64,000 nt of DNA from Hsuehochloa calcarea (Eukaryota; Streptophyta; Magnoliopsida; Poales; Poaceae). The DNA lies in contig CM070599.1 in NCBI GenBank assembly GCA_036346395.1, forward strand, positions 26,279,232 through 26,343,231. Direction: 5' to 3'. A model generated the notes under the pieces. The model made no database searches. It was not told the origin of the DNA and saw nothing but the letters and a program-made list of their open reading frames with translations. Below are positions 19,890 through 31,122 of this stretch, piece by piece (the first letter of the stretch is position 1; each line of letters begins with the position of its first letter). Both the position numbers and the translations under genes were made by a program.

Positions 19890-22800
19890 TGTCGGACCCC
19901 CGGGTGTCACACAACCCGAGACCCTCTGTGCATACCAAGCTAGTCCCATGATCAGTAGCTAGCTCGCACGGTTGCAACAATGATGTTATCATAACCATTC
20001 AACAACGAACTAATGAAGCAGACAAAGTAATATTATTTAAAACAACAAAGATCTTATGGTCAAGGTTCTTACAAAAGTAGCCTCACAGGGCTTAGCAACA
20101 ACAGAGTATCTGGCAGCGGAAATCTCAAAATACATGGAGCCCAATCGACATGCCCACAGGCAATCGAGTGGAGGACGTGACCTAGTTCGCGAAGTTTTCA
20201 AAGTAGCCTTCCTCATAGTACTCAACCTGTCCTGATTCTTCTACTGGGACTGATCAACAAAGGGCATAAAGCCGTGAGTACATAAAGTACTCAGCAAGTC
20301 GTAGAGAAATGCAAGCACATAGTATTCATGTCAGGCTTAAGCAAGGATGGTTTTATGGTTAATTTGCAGAAAGCAAGTTTAATAGAAACTACATTAATTA
20401 GATTACAAAGCAGGATTTTAAAAGAATAATACATAGATAACCAAGTTCTTTTGAATTAAACAGTGAACATCCCGTTCACTTCCCAACCATTCCAACCCAA
20501 CCTTTCCATCGAACCAAACCACATTTTTGAAAATGCTACCCCTTGCGCGAAATCACCAGGCATGTCCGTAACCGGGGACACGGCTATTCGAATAGATTTT
20601 TAACACTCTGCAGAGGTTATGCGACTTTACCCACAAGAGATAAATCACTTGTAATGTCCGTCTGACACACTTCCGAGGGTGTGCGACTAAGTGAATATCA
20701 CAAGGCCTTTACAAAGTTCCATTTTGCCTCGGTTCTGCCCGCTAAGGTTTCGCCATCACAGCCCCCTCTTGCGCCATTAAACCACCACAATAGAACCGAC
20801 TCAAAATTTCCCCAATTAGTTGGCCAGGTTCGTCCCATACCGGACTTATGGTTGCACGAGGTGGCCCAGATCAATGACTTGTAAAGTTAAGTCCTTAGTT
20901 GGCTGCTCAGACAAGACTACCACAACCCAATGTGCATCACACACCCACCTTTACTCCCTACCACAAGCCCGAGCATAAATCATTTTTGTTCATTCCCGAC
21001 CAAATGGCAATCCCTGCCATGGCACAACATATTTTAATTATAGTGGCCTCACACCACAATTCCATAGTTCCATTAGTTAATTTCATTAATCATTGAACAT
21101 GTGATCGAAAGTCTCGCGGGTGACTAAAGCAAGACTAAGCAATACTACGCTTCCAAGTTGGTATACAATTATGTCCAACTAGTAATAACCATCCTAAGGT
21201 GTCCAAGGATATATGTCATTCAAGGAGACATTTCATTTTCAATTTATCAAGGAGGCATAATGGCAATTTGGTAATTATCTACTCCCAAAACCATTTTTAA
21301 TAAAACTAGCTATGCATGATAATTTGAAGCAATATACTTTTGTAAAAGGGGTTCAACATGGTCAAAGGCCTACGACTTGCCTTCGTTGACGAGGAGCGAG
21401 TCTTCGGTCGTCGGGTCGAAGAAATCTTCCGAAACGCCGGTATCTACACGTGCGAGAATAGCAACAAATAAATAAAACAGCACCAAATGAACTCCAAAAA
21501 TTACAAAACCAGTACCAAATGAAAGGGGCTGAATTTATATGAATATAGAAATTTGGATCACCCAAATCGGAGTTCGGATGAGAAAGTTACGGCCAAAAGA
21601 AGTTGGAAAATCACATGAAATCATAGAATTTATAATTTCTGATTTTCCTGTTTTAATTTTCAATTGAAACTCCCGGTAATGCGTCAGTGCACACGCGGCA
21701 GCCACGCGGGCGAAAGGAGCTGACGCGGCGCCGACCGAGCGGCCACGCGGCGCCACGTCGGCGCCACGTCGACCGAACGGAGCGCGGGAGGGCTCGCTCG
21801 GCGGAGGAGGCGCTTGGCCGGAGGCGAGCACACCGGGAGCTAGAGGAGCCACGGGATTCGCGCGGCGCACTCTTCCGACGGTCGGCGGCAAGCGGCGGCG
21901 TGGGACGAAGAAGCGGCGGCGGCGATCAAAAAGAGGCGGGCTTCGGAGGCGGCGCGGCGAGGAGGAGGAGCGCACGGGGTTGGCGGAGCTCCGTGGAAGG
22001 TGATGGTGGGGTCGCCGGCACCGGAGAAGAACCGGAGGCGCAAATGGCGGCGGCGAGTTCAGTGCCGGGAACCCAACCCGCGAACGGAGGTAAGGGAGGA
22101 GAGGCGACCGGGGAAATGGAGAGAGGAGGAGGAGGCGGTGCCGAGGCGCCCTTTTAAGGAGGAGGAGGAGCACGGGAGGGGCGCGACACCGGAGAGAGAG
22201 AGAGAGAGAGAGGCGCAGAGGCTCGGGCAGAGCGCGCATGGGGCAGAGAGAAAGGGAGGGCGCGCGCGATGGGGACGGGACGGGGGCGAGCGGCGGGATT
22301 AGCGGCGGCGGCAGCACGCACGAGAGAGAGAGAGAGAGAGAAGAAGAGAGGGGGGGAAAGAAGAAGAGCAGGCGCCGTCCGATTTTGATCGGATAGTGGG
22401 GAAGAAGGGAGGGGGACGCGGGCGATCGGGGCGGCCGGATCGCGATCCAACGGCCAGGAACGGCGAGGCGAAGCTGCGGCGACGTGGACGCGCGAGGGAC
22501 GTCCAATGAGGATCGGGCGGCTGAGGTGAAGGGGAGACGCGGGAGGGAGGCTGGGCCGACGCGGGAGTGGGCCGGAGGTGGGGAAAATAGTGATGGGCCG
22601 AAGAGATTCGGCACACGCACAGTTGAAGGATTTTTAAATAGTTTTTGATTTTCAGAAACTCAAATAAATCAAAAGGTAATTTAGAAAATAGCAAATAGAG
22701 TCCAAAAATTCTAGAAAAATTCACAGAAATTCATTGAATTATTCTAGACTTAATAAAAATACTTTTAACTTTAAATTTTCTTTTTATTTTACAAATAAAT

Positions 22801-23049
22801 TAATTTTCCATTTCGGATAAAATGAAAATCAATTTCTAAAATCCAATAAACCCAAGAAAATTCTTAAAATAATAATTTTGACTTTAAATTCCAGAAAACT
22901 CAATTAAACCAACTTTAATTTAATTGAAGTTTGATTAATTCATATTAACTGCAAATGGATTCTGAAATTTCCAATTAAGCTTTTGGCAAATAGAAGCAAA
23001 TGGTTTTCTTTTAAAATTTTCAAAAACTCCGAAAAAGCGGGACGCTACA
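19890..23049. mobile_element. Solo LTR C (3.16 kb) with perfect 5-bp target duplication
   Basis: Begins TGTCGGACCCCC and ends GGGACGCTACA. TCAAC flanks it at 19885-19889 and 23050-23054. No primer-binding site, polypurine tract or pol domain is present, so it is a solo LTR. It shares blocks with LTR B and carries a GC-rich region (21700-22560) with GA microsatellites at about 22192-22211 and 22322-22345. It interrupts the GRF gene inside a coding segment. Confidence 0.85.
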
Positions 23050-23054
23050 TCAAC

Positions 23055-23480
23055 TAAGCGCTGCCACCCGAGCAATACAAGTGCTGGAAACCTTATGTAC
23101 CCAAGAGCAGGGAAAACAAGGGAAACGTGGCGATGGATCCCAAGAGCGCCAAACAACAAGCTGAGGATGGGGAAGCCAAGTGCGCAGCGGACAAGGGGAA
23201 TGTTCCTGCTAGTGAGACCAGTGGTTATCCTAGCGCTCCCCGTTGCCCGTGCGTACTTTGGATGGAAGTGGTAAGTTATGTTCAATTTACGTCCTTATTA
23301 TTAATTCAGCCTTACATTCTACTAACATCATTCCATCTTCCAACCCATCTCACAGTACAAGGCAAGGGGAAGGCACCGATTATCCCATAGGGGGCTGGTC
23401 GAGCTGCCGATGCTCCTGCTAAGCAGGTGTTTAGTCCCGAGGAGATCTTCGAAGCCTAGTGGTGGGCTGCCTTCGGGGCT
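23055..23480 (+). pseudogene. GRF zinc-finger gene of MULE-2, C-terminal part
   Basis: Directly after LTR C the same frame continues: ALPPEQYKCWKPYVPKSREN and further GNVAMDPKSAKQQAEDGEAK up to VLWMEV, then a GTAAG donor-like site near 23270. Joining to YNRAFFMQKYMVN before the LTR needs only a stop codon (TAA) to be ignored. A second piece from about 23357 may be a last exon. No domain is recognised here. Confidence 0.5.
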
Positions 23481-23895
23481 GACCGCGTCTGTGGGTCTAC
23501 AGCAGACAAGGGGAAGGCGCATTCATTCCCATCCACCATTTTTTTCAATTCCAAAATACACACATATATCCTAGGTGTAGATCAGGTTGATGATTTGTGC
23601 ATGCTGTCGGTTGTAATGCATGCAACCAAATCCTACGCGCCATGTAATTCGCAAGTACATTATAAAGTCTTATTGCCGCAGTTGAACTCTCATCTTCTAA
23701 AGTCTTATTGCCGCAGTTGAAATCTCATCTTCTAAATTTAACTCCTAAATTGTTCTCTATTTAATATTTCGTTCTCTTTTTTTGAAAATAATTGGTTGGC
23801 CAAACACTTAAATATATTACCAAAAAACTGAGTCAAATCCTGTAAAATTTGAAGCTGCATTCTCTGCAAAAAAATATATATAAAAACTAACTCCT

Positions 23896-24004
23896 ATCGT
23901 CATTTGAATTGGTGACATGAACTTATCGCCATTTCAAGTGTCGATTTGATCTCTATCGCCATTCCAAATGGCGACATAGACATTTCGTCATTTAGAATGG
24001 CGAC
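23896..24004. repeat. Right palindrome array of MULE-2
   Basis: Four 21-bp imperfect palindromes start at 23896, 23925, 23955 and 23984, that is every 29-30 bp. The best is ATCGCCATTCCAAATGGCGA followed by C. Confidence 0.88.
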
Positions 24005-24013
24005 AGACGCCTA

Positions 24014-24087
24014 TTTTTGTAATTTTATTAAACGATCATTTAATTATGTAATTCTATTTTTAAAATATATTATTTTAAAACAAATTC
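24014..24087. repeat. Right TIR of MULE-2
   Basis: Inverted copy of the left TIR; on the minus strand it begins GAATTTGTTTTAAAATAATA. The element ends at 24087 and the second target copy is 24088-24096. Confidence 0.75.
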
Positions 24088-24863
24088 CCTAGGCCGCACC
24101 GACTCTTTCGTGGCTTTTGCCCTGCCGTCCACGGGTAAGAGGAAACCGGAAACAAGTTCGGTGCGTGCCGCAAAAGCAGAGCGGTGGGCCTCCCCGCTCC
24201 AATAGGGGTAGGAGAATGAGGTACATGGGAGGCGCAAGGACCATCTGAACTGATATCAATGCTTGTTGCAATTCGGTCATTACCTTTAAAAACTTCATAA
24301 AGGCCGGTGATACTAGACCGATTACACTGATATCCAGGTTTGTGGACAACCTCTACAAACAAGAATAAGTTTTTAAGGGTCCACCGATTCATTAATGCCT
24401 CTTGCAACTCATGTGTGTACAGGAACTTAACATATTCAATGGTTATCTTGTCAACCCTATATGCCAATGCTTTCTGAGAAGGTCCCCAAATAATCCTTTC
24501 TCCAAGATCAGCATACAACTTGTCAATCGTGTACCCCTTAATATCCACTATCCACTCCAGATCTCTACGTGGCATAGCCGTCGTGCTACCATCGTTCGAC
24601 ACCGCAATGTAATCCCCAACTCTAACGTTTATCCTAAATGCCATTTCAGGGTCAATCCCACCGAAATTGTAAGAGAAAAATAGAAATTTCGAGTAAGCGC
24701 AACTAAATCGTTCCAAGCTACGTTGTTCACACGCATCAAGCACAATAGAAAAGGATAGAGATCGAGGAAGCAACAATGGTAAAGGGGGAAATGGGGACAT
24801 ACCCGACTGAGATCTCGTATGGATACATGGCGCGCTACTAGATTGCTCCGCCGCCACACCCAA
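24088..24863 (-). pseudogene. MULE-type N-terminal domain ORF, cut by MULE-2
   Basis: A long minus-strand frame reads from 24863 into the MULE-2 end. From the Met at 24644 it has MAFRINVRVGDYIAVSNDGS, then WIVDIKGYTIDKLYADLGE, IIWGPSQKALAYRV and VKFLYTHELQEALMNRW. The style resembles the N-terminal domain before the transposase in some grass MULE proteins, but I cannot name it firmly. The coding frame ends inside the MULE-2 TIR, so the insertion truncated it. The rest of the gene is not visible beyond 14946. It is probably a fragment of another transposon. Confidence 0.45.
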
Positions 24864-25179
24864 ACCACATCCACCAGTGTTGTGTCGCCGCCTTTGAGTG
24901 TTGTCGGGAGCGCGAGAACAGATAAGAGAATGGGGGGAGAATGGAGGAACCCTAGAGTGAGCGAGCCAGACTTGGTTGGGTGCGAGCAGATTTGGTCGGG
25001 TGCGAGGGGAACGGGGCTGGCCGACCGAGGGGTAAATGGGTACTTTCGTGTGCCTTATAATGGGAAAACGAGCAAATAATGAAGAAATAGACTAACGAGG
25101 GGTAAAAATGTATTACACTGGAAATAGGTGTAATTTCTGAATATCCAACTAACGTGAAGGCAAATAATGAATCCCCCGT

Positions 25180-25745
25180 CCGATAACCCTGATGAGGTCG
25201 TGAGGGTGTGGCTACACACAACGGGAACAGGTGAGTCGCACTCCTCCTGTATCGTCTTCTGATAAAACCCTAGCCCCTAGGAGCCGGGAATTGGGCTTGA
25301 TCACCTGGGTTGGTTGCAATTTGCGCTGCTCCCGAGAGGATGCGCGCGAGAGCGAGATCAGAGAAGCAGAGGTACTTCCTTCTTTTCGATCAATGAAAAT
25401 TGTCTTATTATTGAGAGATATGGAAGCGACAACTTGTATCCAGAAGGCTGAACCTAGTGAAGAAAAGATGCACGTGAACGGCCCTAATCACAACAAAAAA
25501 AAAAAAGGTGGGTCACCCCTCTTGTTTCGATATTAGCCGTCGCTCTGAGTTGTCTCTGCTTGCTGAATCGCGATTCCTTCTTATTACCAAAGGCAAAGAG
25601 GTAATGAAAGGTTTTTCACCGGATTATCTTCTTTTTTCCTCAGAAAGCTTCCTGTGTTGCTACTGGCATTTCTGATATCACCAAAGTGTGTTTCCATTTT
25701 GAAAGTGCCAATGGATCCTTCTCTGAATCAGCCATCAAAGAGGTA
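25180..25745 (+). other. Unrecognised exon-like sequence
   Basis: A plus-strand stretch looks gene-derived. It holds a short ATG frame at about 25421 (MEATTCIQKAEPSEEK) and an exon-like block 25646-25742 bounded by TTTTTTCCTCAG and AG|GTAACC, which reads KASCVATGISDITKVCFHFE then SANGSFSESAIKE. I do not recognise the protein. The poly-A run at 25496-25507 breaks the first frame. It may be the 5' end of a host gene cut by later insertions, or a captured fragment. 25746-26316 shows nothing further. Confidence 0.3.
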
Positions 25746-26316
25746 ACCAACAGAATTGTCACAGTTTCAGACTATTACACTTACAGTCTTTGCTGTAGCA
25801 CCTTGTAGTGACCACTTTGCCACTTTCGCCAGTTTAATTCTCCGTCGTATTGTTGTACACGATGGATTATGACGCCCCTTTCCTTGTTCACTACTGTCTT
25901 ACTATACCGCGGAAATTGACGTAGATGAAAGGCATCAGAAAATGATATAGAAGTCTCTGAGTTGAGATTCCACTTCCTAGGACGGTTGCTGACATGGTTT
26001 CCATTCATTGTTAACATTTTATTTTTCGTGAATGTTATAAAAGAATAAGCAAGACCGATTACCGATGGGATGCATACTCTATTAAGTTCGTACTTAAAAG
26101 GTGTTCCCTCTGTCCTTCTCCTGTACATTAACATCAAATTTGAAGCACGTCATGGTCGGAATGGGACAAGTAGCAGCGATGTGTTTGTCAGTATTTTATC
26201 GATTCTGTTCTGGTATACGTAAGACATAACCATTAGCAAGATTGGTCAACCTTTATCCATTTTGCAACCTTTATTCACTAGCAACCTTCTTGCTTACTTA
26301 ATGTGATACTAAACAT

Positions 26317-26359
26317 CTCTCTATACGTTTTTTTAATAAAAAAACGTCTCTCTATACAG
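26317..26359. repeat. Short hairpin with direct repeats
   Basis: ACGTTTTTTT-AAT-AAAAAAACGT is a perfect inverted repeat, flanked on both sides by CTCTCTATAC. It directly borders the presumed copia LTR. It may be a footprint or a small insertion. Confidence 0.5.
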
Positions 26360-26360
26360 A

Positions 26361-26551
26361 TGATGAAGTCAGTCAGAGAATATTTTTTGGGAAACTGTGC
26401 ATAATTCATTGAAGGATATAAGAGTTACAAATGTGGCACAGACCATCTGACATGTGTTATGAATAATGTTTGTATTCCCTATGAAGTTTATATATATATA
26501 TATATATGCAAGTAACATTTTATATAACAGGGAAAATATATACAACTAACA
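26361..26551 (-). mobile_element. 3' LTR of decayed Ty1/copia element
   Basis: On the minus strand it begins TGTTAGTTG right after a polypurine tract (GTTTGAGGGCA, 26552-26562) and ends near ...TCATCA. It contains a (TA)n run at 26489-26507. The start is well supported by the pol end and polypurine tract; the other end is a guess from the TG...CA rule. I do not see the matching 5' LTR. Confidence 0.5.
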
Positions 26552-29500
26552 TGCCCTCAAACTTATGGTGAGTTAACAACATTAAGTTTGAAGAGATAGA
26601 AGCTGTGCTGAGCTCTGGTCTACGCCTTTGTGAAGAAATCTGTCAACTGAAGTTCTGAAGGCACAGATTGAAAAGCAACAATTTAGTCCTTCACATGTGT
26701 CCGCATGTAGGAAACATCAACACTAATATATTTTGTAAGCTCATGCTTCACCGGATTTTTGTAACAATGTTAATATCCCATGTACTGCCAGACGAAAGAG
26801 GAGTGGGTGTTGAAATAGATCAAAATCCTCAAGTAACCATTGTAGCCAAGTAACCTCCATAGTTAACAAAATCATAGCTCGCAACTCAGCCTTAGCACTC
26901 GAACGAGAAGCTGTTGTCGGCTTCTTAGTCTTCCAAACAATAAGAGAACCACCAAGAAAAACACAATAAGCAGAGAGAGACTGATGATTAGAGTGATCAC
27001 TAGTCCAGGTGGTATCAGAGTATGCCTAGAGATGTAAAGAGTTGGAGCGAGGGGAAAAAGACGATAAGTGATGGTTCCACAAAGATATTGTAGAACACGA
27101 AGAATATGACTATAGTGGAGGTGAGTGTGAGCAGAAACAAATTGACTCAAGATATGCACAGAGTACGAGATGTTAGGACGAGTGATACCCAGATAAACAA
27201 GACTCCCAACAAGGTGACGATAGCGAGTAGGATCAGTAAGAGGCTTACCATCAGAGGGTCAAGATGAACATTAAGCTCCATAGGAGTCTCAGCGTGTGTT
27301 GATCCGTAAGAGAAACACGATCGAGAAGATCCTGGATATACTTTTCTTGGGATAGATAGAAGCCTTCATGCATAGAAATAACCTCAATCCCAAGAAAGTA
27401 GCTAAGATTACCCAAATCAGACATGAGAAACTGCTGATTAATACACTCCTTGACAAAAGTGATGTACTAAGAATCATCTCCAATAATGATCATATCATCA
27501 ACATATAAAAGGAGAAGCGTCCGACTACAAGGCGAAGTATGAATAAAAAGAAGCAGGATCACGAGCACTAGTAGAGAAACCAGTTGCAGTGACAACAGAA
27601 GATAAACGATCAAACCAAACACAAGGAGCTTGCTCGAGGCTGTAAAGAGATCGGCGAAGGCGATAACCCATACCCTCAGGAACAGAATACCCAGTGGTGG
27701 CAGCATATAAACCTCCTCACGCAGCTCACCATTGAGAAAATCATTCTTGACATCAAGCTGAGAGATGGACCATACCCGAATAGACACCACAGCAAGAAGA
27801 GTGTGTACGATGGTCATGTGAACCACATGAGCGAATATCTCATCATAATCATGACCATGCTCCTGCTAAAACCACGTGCCACGAGCCGGGCCTTGTAGCG
27901 CAAGAGAACCATCAGAGCGAGTCTTAACCTTGTAAACCCACTTGCACGTGATAGGAGTAACACGCGCGGGAAGAGGAGCAAGATCCCACGTGCCAGTACG
28001 CTCAAGCGTTGCAATATCCTCTGTCATCGCATGCTGCCACTCCTGATGAACAGCATCATCACGATAAGAAGTCGGTTCGGCAAGAGCCGCTAAATAAAAG
28101 TGTGCAGGAGGCCGAATAGACTGACGATCAGGAAGAGCATATTGAGGAGGAGAGATCGAAGAAGATGACCCATCAGAAGAAGATAGTGCATCAGGAGAAT
28201 CCTCAACTTGCGGATGACGAGTGTAGTAGAGAGGATAAGAAGGAACAAGGTCAGGAGGAGCCTCTAGAGAGGGTGGCAGTGGCGAAGGAGACAGTGGAGG
28301 AGGCACCGGAGATGCCAAAGGCTGTGATGGAGGTGTGGTGACTATGGGATTGGCAGAAAAAGTCAGAAAAGAAAGAGGCTCGACAAGATTTGCTGGAGTG
28401 GTGAAAGTAGAAGGACGATGGTAGAAAGGACGATACTTATCAAAAGTGATGTCCCGAGAAACCTGCCTTCGTCAGCCAATAGGATCCCAACAATGATATC
28501 TCTTATACTCAGCACTATAACCCGGAAACGCATTCCACGGACTGAGCGGTCAGCTTGGTGTACTCACGAGGGGTAAGAAGAACATAGCACACATACCCAA
28601 ATAGGTAAAGACTAGAATAGTCAAGAGTCTTGCCACAGAAACGCTCAACTGGGATCCCACCCTGAAGAAGCAGAAGAATGCTGAATGTTAATAAGGAAAG
28701 TGGCAGTAGAAACAGCCTCAGCCTAGAAGTGTAGTGGGACAGCAGAGCACGGGCTATCTTAAGAAGATTACGATGCTTTGTTCAACCACACCGTTCTGGG
28801 CATGAGCACCAAGGGCAAGAAAACTGAGAGAGTGCCCTGCTCAGCAAGAAAACCACGAAGGACTCCTGACAAGTATTCCCCATCAGAATCAGCACGAAAG
28901 ACACAAATAAGAGAATCAAATTGAGTATGGATCATGGTGGCAAAAGTCTTGTAGATGGATAAAACCTCACTACGAGATGATATAAAGTATATCCATGTGT
29001 GGCGAGAAAAGTCATCAATAAAAATTATATAATATCGATGAGCTCCTTTTGAAACGAAAGGAGATGGCCCCCATACATCAGAATGAACAAGATCAAAAGG
29101 ATGTTGTGGCATTGACTCACTGGAAGGATAGGGAAGTTGAAACTGTTACCAAGCTTACAACCCTGATAATTTAGAGAAGCATCACCGGATACAGACCCTA
29201 AAAGACCGCGACGAAGTAAAGAAGATAGACGCGACCCGCAAAGATATCCCAAACGATGATGCTATTGAACAAAAGACGCAGTGGAGGATGCAACAGAAGC
29301 AGCGGCGACGGTGGAGGTGACAAGACTGGCAGGAGCAGCAGAAAGAAGATGAAGCCAGTCAAGCTCCCAGAGACGCTATGAGTCACGGCGACGAGTGTCA
29401 GTACCAATCAGAGTCCCCGTGTGTCGATCCTGAACACAACATGAATCAGAATAGAGAATAACATGACAACTATGATCAGTGTGCTGCCCGTCAGATATGA

Positions 29501-30760
29501 GATGCATTGTTAGTTTGGGAACATGACAAACAATATGAATATGAAAAGAGGAATTCGAAAGAGTGCACCGTCCTGCGACAGAAAGAGAGGTACCATCTGC
29601 TGTCTAAATAGTGATAGGAGCAGCTAAAGGATGAATGGAAGTGAGACTGGTGAAATCAGATGTCATATGAAAAGAAGCACCAGAGTCAATAATCCAAGAT
29701 GATATACCTGAGAAAAAAAGTAGAAGGTGGTCTCTCACTAGAAGACTGTGCAACAGAACCGAATGGTGCAAGAGCAGCCATACGATGCAGCAGTGTGAGA
29801 AACTCCTGAGAATCAGAAGCACCAGAGCTCCTCTGAGAGGAGGAACCACCAGTTCTGTGGAGGACGGCCACCATGACGTAAATCCTTTTTCTTCTTGTAG
29901 CAAGTCTGCTATACATGTCCATCCTTATTGCAGTAAGTGCAGTGTAGTCCTATATCAATAGCAGATGTCACTGATGAAGGCACCATTGGTGAAGGAGTAG
30001 CTGGAGACGTAGTAGGTGTAGAAGCTGCCAGAATCAAAGAAAATGACAGTGGTGACAATAGACCCGCAACACGAAGATAAATCTCCTCAGCACGATAGAT
30101 GCAAGGGCCTCTAACAGAGTCACACGAGGGTGACATTCGACAGCAACTGAGCACAAGTCTGCTCATATTCAGCCTGGAGGCGGGTCAATAAATCATAGAT
30201 ACAACAAAGCTCCAGGTGAGACTGTTGACGCTGACAACACTAACACGTGTGGCAAACATATAGTCCCAAAGAGTCAATCTAATGCAATACCGCACACAAT
30301 TGCGCATAGAACTCGTCTATAGTGGCATCTCCAGCTGCAGTGACTGCTCGTGACGCACAACAAAAAGATACAAGGAATCACCAGACGGCTTGTAGCGGTT
30401 GCGCAGATGTGTTCACATCAACTGTGCTGAAGCCAAACCAACCACATCCCCAGTGAATTGTACCTCCATGCTAGCAACTAGAATAGCAGAAGCACGAGCA
30501 TCCTCATCAATCCATGTCTTGTAGGCAGCATACTGAGTCTGAAAAGTCTCCATAGCATCATCAAAGCATCATATGCCTCCTTACGAGCGTCTTTGGAAGT
30601 AGCCTTTGGGAGCACAAGCTCAACAGGTGGAGCAGGGCGAGGCAGCCAAGGCAACTCACCGGTAAGAAACTCCCAAAGGCGCTGACCACGCATGTGGAGA
30701 CGCATGTGCTGAAACCAGTCCCAATAATTAAGACCATCAAAAATCATCGGACAACGAGGA
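26552..30760 (-). pseudogene. Ty1/copia gag-pol remnant
   Basis: Copia order is clear on the minus strand. Gag: MIFDGLNYWDWFQHMRLHM (30747 down). Zinc knuckle: HCTYCNKDGHV (near 29909). Protease: WIIDSGASFHMT (near 29690). Integrase: HPFDLVHSDVWGP then YIIFIDDFSRHTW and FRADSDGEYL (29112-28768), with VVEQ-like sequence after. Reverse transcriptase: WKVYKVKTRSDG-like block (near 27930), SQLDVKNDFLNGELREEVYM (near 27760-27700) and LLLLYVDDMIII (near 27510). RNase H end and PPT lie at about 26640-26552. Protease before integrase before RT defines copia. At least ten frame breaks make it dead. No 5' LTR or primer-binding site is seen beyond 30760, so that end is truncated. Confidence 0.9.
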
Positions 30761-30996
30761 ACGAAAACAGTGCCTATTGGTAGGCGGCGTTGGATGGCGT
30801 GGCAACCAAGATAACAAAGTCTAACAGCGGCGTTGGACGGCGCGGTGGTTAGAACGACGTACTATTTTTTGTTGGCTTCTTACCAGGCCAGCTCGGTTAA
30901 AACGGTCGAAGCCTTTCTATTGGCCTGCAAGCCAAAGAGCGCACGGGGGAACCCTAGTTCCCCCTTGCTGGTGCTCTAACGGCGGTGGCGGGACCG

Positions 30997-31122
30997 GTGA
31001 ACTTCCACGCGTGTTGCCTCTGCCTCGACGGCGAGCTCCCGGTCATCATCCTCTCCGCTGACTACCGCCTCGCCCCCGAGCACCCCCTCCCCGAGGCCCT
31101 CGAAGACATGGCGACGCGCTAG
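30997..31122 (+). pseudogene. Carboxylesterase (alpha/beta-hydrolase fold-3) fragment
   Basis: A plus-strand frame gives VNFHACCLCLDGELPVIILS then ADYRLAPEHPLPEALEDMAT and a stop. SADYRLAPEHPLP is the hallmark of plant carboxylesterases of the CXE/GID1 group. The HGGG oxyanion motif and the nucleophile GDSAG are missing, so this is only a gene piece of about 40 residues. It is just beyond the 5' end of the copia remnant and before low-complexity GC-rich sequence. Capture by a transposon or a broken host gene are both possible. Confidence 0.75.

Larger units (their letters stand above)
14955..24087 (+). mobile_element. Mutator-like element MULE-2 with GRF zinc-finger gene
   Basis: Ends 14955 and 24087 carry terminal inverted repeats of about 75-80 bp: the left has TTTTAAAAATAGAATTACAT then TTTAATAAAATTACAAAATA, and the right has the same blocks inverted. 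Both TIRs are followed inward by 21-bp palindrome arrays. Flanks show a 9-bp duplication with 7 matches. Inside on the plus strand is a decayed gene with a GRF-type zinc finger, a TCTGAAAAG-type tandem array (15966-16410) and two later LTR insertions (16425-19364 and 19890-23049). Without these LTRs the element would be about 3 kb. I see no transposase domain, so it would depend on a relative. TIR type, palindromes and array all point to MULE-1 as kin. Confidence 0.75.

Noticed and set aside
21535..22620. 361-residue minus-strand frame inside LTR C
   Set aside because: Pro/Ser/Arg-rich, low complexity, no domain, and it overlaps a GC-rich non-coding LTR region with GA microsatellites; the opposite strand is equally open.
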